From Rhodobacter sp. (GTDB lineage: Bacteria > Pseudomonadota > Alphaproteobacteria > Rhodobacterales > Rhodobacteraceae), in contig JAIYAE010000004.1 of the NCBI GenBank assembly GCA_027489175.1, positions 124,001-188,000 of the forward strand: a stretch of 64,000 bases of DNA. The letters run 5' to 3'. Shown here piece after piece: positions 60,125 to 64,000 of this stretch (position 1 is the first letter of the stretch; each line of letters starts with the position of its first letter). The notes beneath the pieces are model-generated. The model did no database searches and had not been told where the DNA came from. It worked only from the letters and a program-made list of their open reading frames with translations. The position numbers were made by a program, and so were the translations under genes.

Positions 60125-61621
60125 ATGAACCCCGTCCTGTCGCTGCGCGGCATTTCCAAGTCATTCCCGGGCGTCAAGGCGCTGCAGGACGTGCAGCTTG
60201 ACCTTTACGCAGGCCAGGTCACCGCGCTAATCGGGGAAAACGGGGCCGGCAAGTCCACCATCGTCAAGGTCCTGACCGGCATCTACCAGCCCGAAGAGGG
60301 CACGATCACCATCGACGGCACCCCCACCCGCTTTGCCACCGCACAAGACGCCGCCCGCGCCGGGGTCACCGCGATCCATCAGGAAACGGTGCTGTTTGAC
60401 GAGCTTTCCGTCGCCGAAAACATCTGGCTTGGCCACGCCCCGCGCACAAGGCTCGGCCTGATCGACCGCCGCGCCATGCATGATGGGGCCAAGCGCCTGC
60501 TGACCAGCATCGGCGCCACCCTCGACCCTGACCTTCGGCTGGGTGACCTTGGCATCGCCTCAAAACACCTTGTCGCCATCGCCCGCGCGCTTTCTACCGA
60601 TGCCCGCGTGGTGATCCTGGATGAGCCGACCGCCGCCCTCAGCCACAAGGAAATTCACGAACTCTATGACCTCGTCGAAACCCTGAAGGCCCAAGGCAAG
60701 GCGATCCTTTTCATCAGCCACAAGTTTGATGAGGTCTTCCGCATCGCCGACCGCTACACCGTGTTCCGTGACGGCCAGTTTGTCGGCGAAGGCGCGATGG
60801 CCGACGCGACCGAAGGCCAGTTGGTGCAGATGATGGTCGGCCGCAGCGTCGACCAGATCTTCCCGCCCCGCAGCCACAACATCGGTGCGCCAGTCCTCAC
60901 CGTGGCAGGCTACAGCCACCCCACCGAATTCGCCGACATCAACTTCACCCTCCACAAGGGTGAGATCCTCGGCTTCTACGGCCTTGTCGGCGCTGGAAGG
61001 TCTGAGGTGATGCAGGCCCTTTTCGGCATCACCAAACCCTCTAAAGGTGCGGTGCGGATCGACGGTCAGGTCCGCGTCATCCGCTCCACGCATGAGGCTA
61101 TCGCGGCGGGCATCGTCTACGTCCCCGAAGACCGGGGCCGGCAGGGGGCCATCCGGGGCTTGCCGATCTTTCAGAACGTCACCCTGCCGTCGCTGACCCG
61201 CACCAGCCGATCGGGCTTTCTGCGGCTGGCCGAAGAATTCCGCCTGTCGCGCGATTATACCCAACGGCTTGACCTGCGCGCCTCAAGCCTGGATCAGGAA
61301 CTGGGCCTTTTGTCCGGCGGCAACCAGCAAAAGGTGGTGATTGCGAAGTGGCTCGCCACCAAACCCCGCGTCATCATTCTGGATGAACCGACCAAGGGCA
61401 TCGACATCGGATCGAAAGCCGCCGTCCACGAATTCATGGCCGAGCTTGCCGCCGAAGGCCTGGCCGTCATCATGGTCAGCTCTGAAATCCCTGAGGTGTT
61501 GGGCATGTCCGACCGCGTCATCGTCATGCGCGAGGGCCGGATCATTGATGAGGTCACTGGCGACCGCATGACCCCCGAAACCCTGGTGCGCGCCGCCGCC
61601 GGCATCGCGGAGGCCGCATGA
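60125..61621 (+). CDS. rhaT: rhamnose ABC transporter, ATP-binding protein
   Basis: 498 residues, two fused ABC domains as in other CUT2 sugar importers. N-half: Walker A GENGAGKST (37-45) and the Walker B VVILDEPTAALS. C-half: degenerate Walker A GLVGAGRSEV, signature LSGGNQQKVV and Walker B VIILDEPTKGIDIGSK. It drives uptake through RhaP and RhaQ. Stop overlaps the rhaP start (ATGA). Confidence 0.95.
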   Translation: MNPVLSLRGISKSFPGVKALQDVQLDLYAGQVTALIGENGAGKSTIVKVLTGIYQPEEGTITIDGTPTRFATAQDAARAGVTAIHQETVLFDELSVAENIWLGHAPRTRLGLIDRRAMHDGAKRLLTSIGATLDPDLRLGDLGIASKHLVAIARALSTDARVVILDEPTAALSHKEIHELYDLVETLKAQGKAILFISHKFDEVFRIADRYTVFRDGQFVGEGAMADATEGQLVQMMVGRSVDQIFPPRSHNIGAPVLTVAGYSHPTEFADINFTLHKGEILGFYGLVGAGRSEVMQALFGITKPSKGAVRIDGQVRVIRSTHEAIAAGIVYVPEDRGRQGAIRGLPIFQNVTLPSLTRTSRSGFLRLAEEFRLSRDYTQRLDLRASSLDQELGLLSGGNQQKVVIAKWLATKPRVIILDEPTKGIDIGSKAAVHEFMAELAAEGLAVIMVSSEIPEVLGMSDRVIVMREGRIIDEVTGDRMTPETLVRAAAGIAEAA

Positions 61622-62589
61622 GCATCCTGAAACAGCGTGAGGCGCTGCTCGCCCTCGCCATCCTCCTCCTGATCGGCCTTGTCGCCACGCGCTTCCCCGC
61701 CTTCGTCGCCCCGGGCAGCCTGGTGAACGTGTTCAATGACACTTCCCCCCTGATCCTGCTGGCCATCGGCCAGATGATCGTCATCCTGACCAAATGCATT
61801 GACCTTTCGGTCGCCGCCAACCTCGCCCTCTGTGGCATGGTCGCGGCCCTGATGAACGGGGCAGGGGTGCCTTTGCCGCTGATCCTTGTCGCCGCCATCG
61901 CTCTTGGCGCGGCGCTTGGCGCGGTCAACGGCCTGCTGGTTTGGAAGCTGGGCATCCCCTCCATCGTCGTCACGCTTGGCACGATGACCATCTACCGGGG
62001 CGTCATCTTTCTGATGACCAACGGTGCCTGGGTCAACGCCCACCAGATGACTGATGATTTCAAAGCCCTTCCCCGCGCGGTGATCCTGGGCCTCCCGGTG
62101 ATGAGCTGGGTCACCCTCGCCGCCATCGCCCTGTTTACCGTGCTTCTGACCCGCACCCCGCTTGGCCGGTCGTTCTATGCCGTGGGCGGCAACCCCCATG
62201 CCGCCGTCTATACCGGCATCAACGTGGGCCGCACCCAGTGCCTGGCCTTCATGATCTCGGGCGGCCTTGCGGGCCTGACCGGTTACCTCTGGGTCGCGCG
62301 CTATGCCGTGGCTTACGTCGACATCGCCGACGGGTTTGAGCTTTCGGTCGTGGCCGCCTGCGTCATCGGCGGCGTCGCCATCGCCGGTGGGGCGGGCAGC
62401 ATTGCGGGGGCGGTCCTTGGCGCGCTGTTCCTTGGCGTTATCAACAACGCCTTGCCGGTCGTCGGCATCTCACCTTTCTGGCAAATGGCGATTTCGGGCA
62501 GCGCCATCGTCGTCGCCGTCTGCTTCAACGCCGCCCAGTCCCGCACCTCCGGCCGCATCATCCTGAAACCGCAGGAGGTTGCCCGATGA
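61618..62589 (+). CDS. rhaP: rhamnose ABC transporter permease RhaP
   Basis: 323 residues, BPD_transp_2 permease with about 9-10 membrane helices. GQMIVILTKCIDLSVAANLAL (CUT2 helix with Asp-Leu-Ser) and VWKLGIPSIVVTLGTM, GGVAIAGGAGSIAGAVLGALF are conserved in the ribose/rhamnose permease group. It forms the channel with RhaQ. Starts with the ATG overlapping the rhaT stop and its stop overlaps the rhaQ start. Confidence 0.94.
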   Translation: MSILKQREALLALAILLLIGLVATRFPAFVAPGSLVNVFNDTSPLILLAIGQMIVILTKCIDLSVAANLALCGMVAALMNGAGVPLPLILVAAIALGAALGAVNGLLVWKLGIPSIVVTLGTMTIYRGVIFLMTNGAWVNAHQMTDDFKALPRAVILGLPVMSWVTLAAIALFTVLLTRTPLGRSFYAVGGNPHAAVYTGINVGRTQCLAFMISGGLAGLTGYLWVARYAVAYVDIADGFELSVVAACVIGGVAIAGGAGSIAGAVLGALFLGVINNALPVVGISPFWQMAISGSAIVVAVCFNAAQSRTSGRIILKPQEVAR

Positions 62590-63566
62590 CTGCCCCCGCC
62601 ACACGCATCATCCCCGACCGCCTGCAATCCCCCTTGTCCCGCGCCCTTCGCAGCTGGGAGGCAGTGCTGGTCATCGTCGCCATCGCGGTCTTCGTGACGA
62701 ATGCCTTCGCCTCGCCCTATTTCCTGAACGCCTGGAACCTCAGCGACGCGACCTTCAACTTCACCGAAAAGGCGATGATCGCTTTCGCCATGGCCATGCT
62801 GATCATCGCGGGGGAAATCGACCTTTCCGTCGCCTCGATCATCGCCCTCGTCTCCACTGCCATGGGGCTGGCCATGCAGGCCGGGGCAGGGGTGCCGCTT
62901 CTGGTGGTGATCGGCCTTGGCACTGGCCTTCTCTGCGGCGCGATCAACGGGTTTCTGGTGGCAGGGATGGGTCTGCCCTCCATCGTGGTGACCATCGGCA
63001 CGATGAGCCTTTTTCGCGGCATTTCCTACATCGTCCTCGGGGATCAGGCCTTTACCGGCTACCCGGACGGGTTTGACTACTTCGGTCAGGGCTATGTCTG
63101 GTGGGTGTTCAGCTTTGAACTCGTCCTGTTCGCCGTCATGGCGGTCGTGTTCTGGGCACTTCTCCACTGCACCAACTTTGGCCGCGCGGTCTATGCCATC
63201 GGCAACAACGCGACCGCAGCACAGTTTTCCGGCATCCGGGTGGCCCGCGTGCGGTTCATCCTGTTCCTTCTGACCGGCCTCACCTCTGGCATCGCCGCGA
63301 TCTGCCTGACCTCCCGCCTCGGCTCCACCCGCCCCTCGATCGCCACGGGGTTTGAGCTTGAGGTGGTCACCATGGTCGTCCTTGGCGGGGTCAGCATCCT
63401 GGGCGGATCGGGGTCGATCCTTGGGGTCGTGCTCGCCGCTTTCATCATGGGCATGGTCACCTTCGGCTTCGGCCTTCTGAACGTGCCCGGGATCGTGATG
63501 AGCATCTTCCTTGGCCTTCTCCTGATCGGCGTCATCGCCGTGCCACGGCTTCTGCGGGGGAAATGA
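62586..63566 (+). CDS. rhaQ: rhamnose ABC transporter permease RhaQ
   Basis: 326 residues, second CUT2 permease. [42 protein letters not shown] and [20 protein letters not shown] mirror RhaP. The two permeases form a heterodimer. Translation is coupled at both ends by ATGA-type overlaps (62586, 63566). Confidence 0.94.
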   Translation: MTAPATRIIPDRLQSPLSRALRSWEAVLVIVAIAVFVTNAFASPYFLNAWNLSDATFNFTEKAMIAFAMAMLIIAGEIDLSVASIIALVSTAMGLAMQAGAGVPLLVVIGLGTGLLCGAINGFLVAGMGLPSIVVTIGTMSLFRGISYIVLGDQAFTGYPDGFDYFGQGYVWWVFSFELVLFAVMAVVFWALLHCTNFGRAVYAIGNNATAAQFSGIRVARVRFILFLLTGLTSGIAAICLTSRLGSTRPSIATGFELEVVTMVVLGGVSILGGSGSILGVVLAAFIMGMVTFGFGLLNVPGIVMSIFLGLLLIGVIAVPRLLRGK

Positions 63567-63880
63567 TGCAGAAATACGCCTTCAAGATGCAGCTGAACCC
63601 CGGGATGGAGGCTGAATACAAACGCCGCCATGATACGATCTGGCCCGAGCTGTCGGCCCTGCTGAAAGACGCAGGGGTAGAGGATTATTCCATCCACCTC
63701 GACCCAGAAACCCACATCCTTTTCGCCACCCTCTGGCGCAGCGATGACCACTCGATGGCCGACCTGCCCGCCCATCCGGTGATGCAGCGCTGGTGGGCCT
63801 ATATGGCTGACCTGATGCTCTGCCACCCGTCGAATGAGCCTGTGGCGACGCCGCTGATCCCGGTCTTCCACCTGCCATGA
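63566..63880 (+). CDS. rhaM: L-rhamnose mutarotase
   Basis: 104 residues. [21 protein letters not shown] puts the catalytic His at position 22 exactly as in E. coli RhaM only if the second ATG (63566) is used, so that start is chosen over 63563. [15 protein letters not shown] is also typical. It interconverts alpha and beta L-rhamnose to supply the isomerase. In rhizobia the same gene is called rhaU. Its stop overlaps the rhaK start. Confidence 0.94.
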   Translation: MQKYAFKMQLNPGMEAEYKRRHDTIWPELSALLKDAGVEDYSIHLDPETHILFATLWRSDDHSMADLPAHPVMQRWWAYMADLMLCHPSNEPVATPLIPVFHLP

Positions 63881-64000
63881 AGACCATAGCCGTCATCGAC
63901 GTCGGAAAGACCAACGCCAAGCTGGCCCTCGTCGATGCCGCCACGCTGGCTGAGGTTGCCGTCGTCACCCGCCCGAACACGCCCCTGCAAGGCCCGCCTT
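63877..64000 (+). CDS. rhaK: rhamnulokinase, 3' end outside the window
   Basis: Only the first 41 codons are seen. The product begins [20 protein letters not shown], the ATP/sugar-binding phosphate-1 loop of FGGY kinases (DxGTTxxK type, here DVGKTNAK). It would phosphorylate L-rhamnulose for RhaD. The start ATGA overlaps the rhaM stop. The call rests mainly on the operon position, since the fragment alone only shows the FGGY class. Confidence 0.85.
   Translation, partial: MKTIAVIDVGKTNAKLALVDAATLAEVAVVTRPNTPLQGPP

Overview
The window is a high-GC chromosomal stretch that looks like an alphaproteobacterium of the family Rhodobacteraceae. The evidence is a stand-alone NDUFS4-type complex I subunit, GAAC-N7-GAAC SOS boxes, DUF2927 and DUF1127 proteins, a PraR-like XRE regulator, Flp pilins of the AVTVDW type, and short intergenic repeats (a TATTTG element and a TGTCCC-GGGACA hairpin) that I associate with this family from memory. 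No phage, transposase, rRNA operon or CRISPR array is visible. The only stretch that looks foreign is a short A/T-richer patch at about 8.93-10.0 kb.

Layout. 0-11 kb: ordinary genes, namely a cut-off hydrolase, an MFS exporter, an enolase-superfamily enzyme, tRNA-Arg, a GNAT, the complex I subunit, a methyltransferase and SOS-controlled uvrB, then the A/T-rich island with two unknown genes. 11.1-16.5 kb: a compact minus-strand operon with a 31-residue membrane peptide, XpaC, TelA, a DUF2927 lipoprotein with an HEExxQ motif, an SPFH-GYF protein and a double zinc-ribbon membrane protein. This is my best candidate for an under-described system, probably for envelope stress or membrane surveillance. 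16.6-37.9 kb: housekeeping genes, including rluB, tadA (tRNA deaminase), gatCA, an amidase, RNase P RNA, rpmG, Bax inhibitor-1 and hisN, plus two purine deaminases (8-oxoguanine and guanine), mgtE and 5-formyl-THF cyclo-ligase.

38-50.5 kb: a complete Tad/Flp pilus locus, all on the minus strand. In transcription order it holds three Flp pilin genes, cpaB, the cpaC secretin, an OmpA lipoprotein, cpaE, cpaF, tadB, tadC, two TPR lipoproteins, the TadV prepilin peptidase and an AAA+ ATPase. Strong hairpins split it into several transcription units, which would suit very different product amounts (many pilins, few assembly proteins). A lytic transglycosylase diverges from it and could open the peptidoglycan for the pilus.

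50.8-64 kb: a 3-oxoacid CoA-transferase pair with a small acetyltransferase, tRNA-Leu, an alginate-lyase-like exported protein, and an L-rhamnose regulon that runs off the right edge. In the regulon, rhaA and the bifunctional rhaD go left; rhaR and the ABC transporter rhaS-T-P-Q, the mutarotase and rhaK go right. The promoter region between them carries two oppositely oriented pairs of TGATTG half-sites. The transporter brings in rhamnose, the mutarotase supplies the right anomer, RhaA and RhaK make rhamnulose-1-phosphate, and RhaD splits it and oxidises the lactaldehyde.
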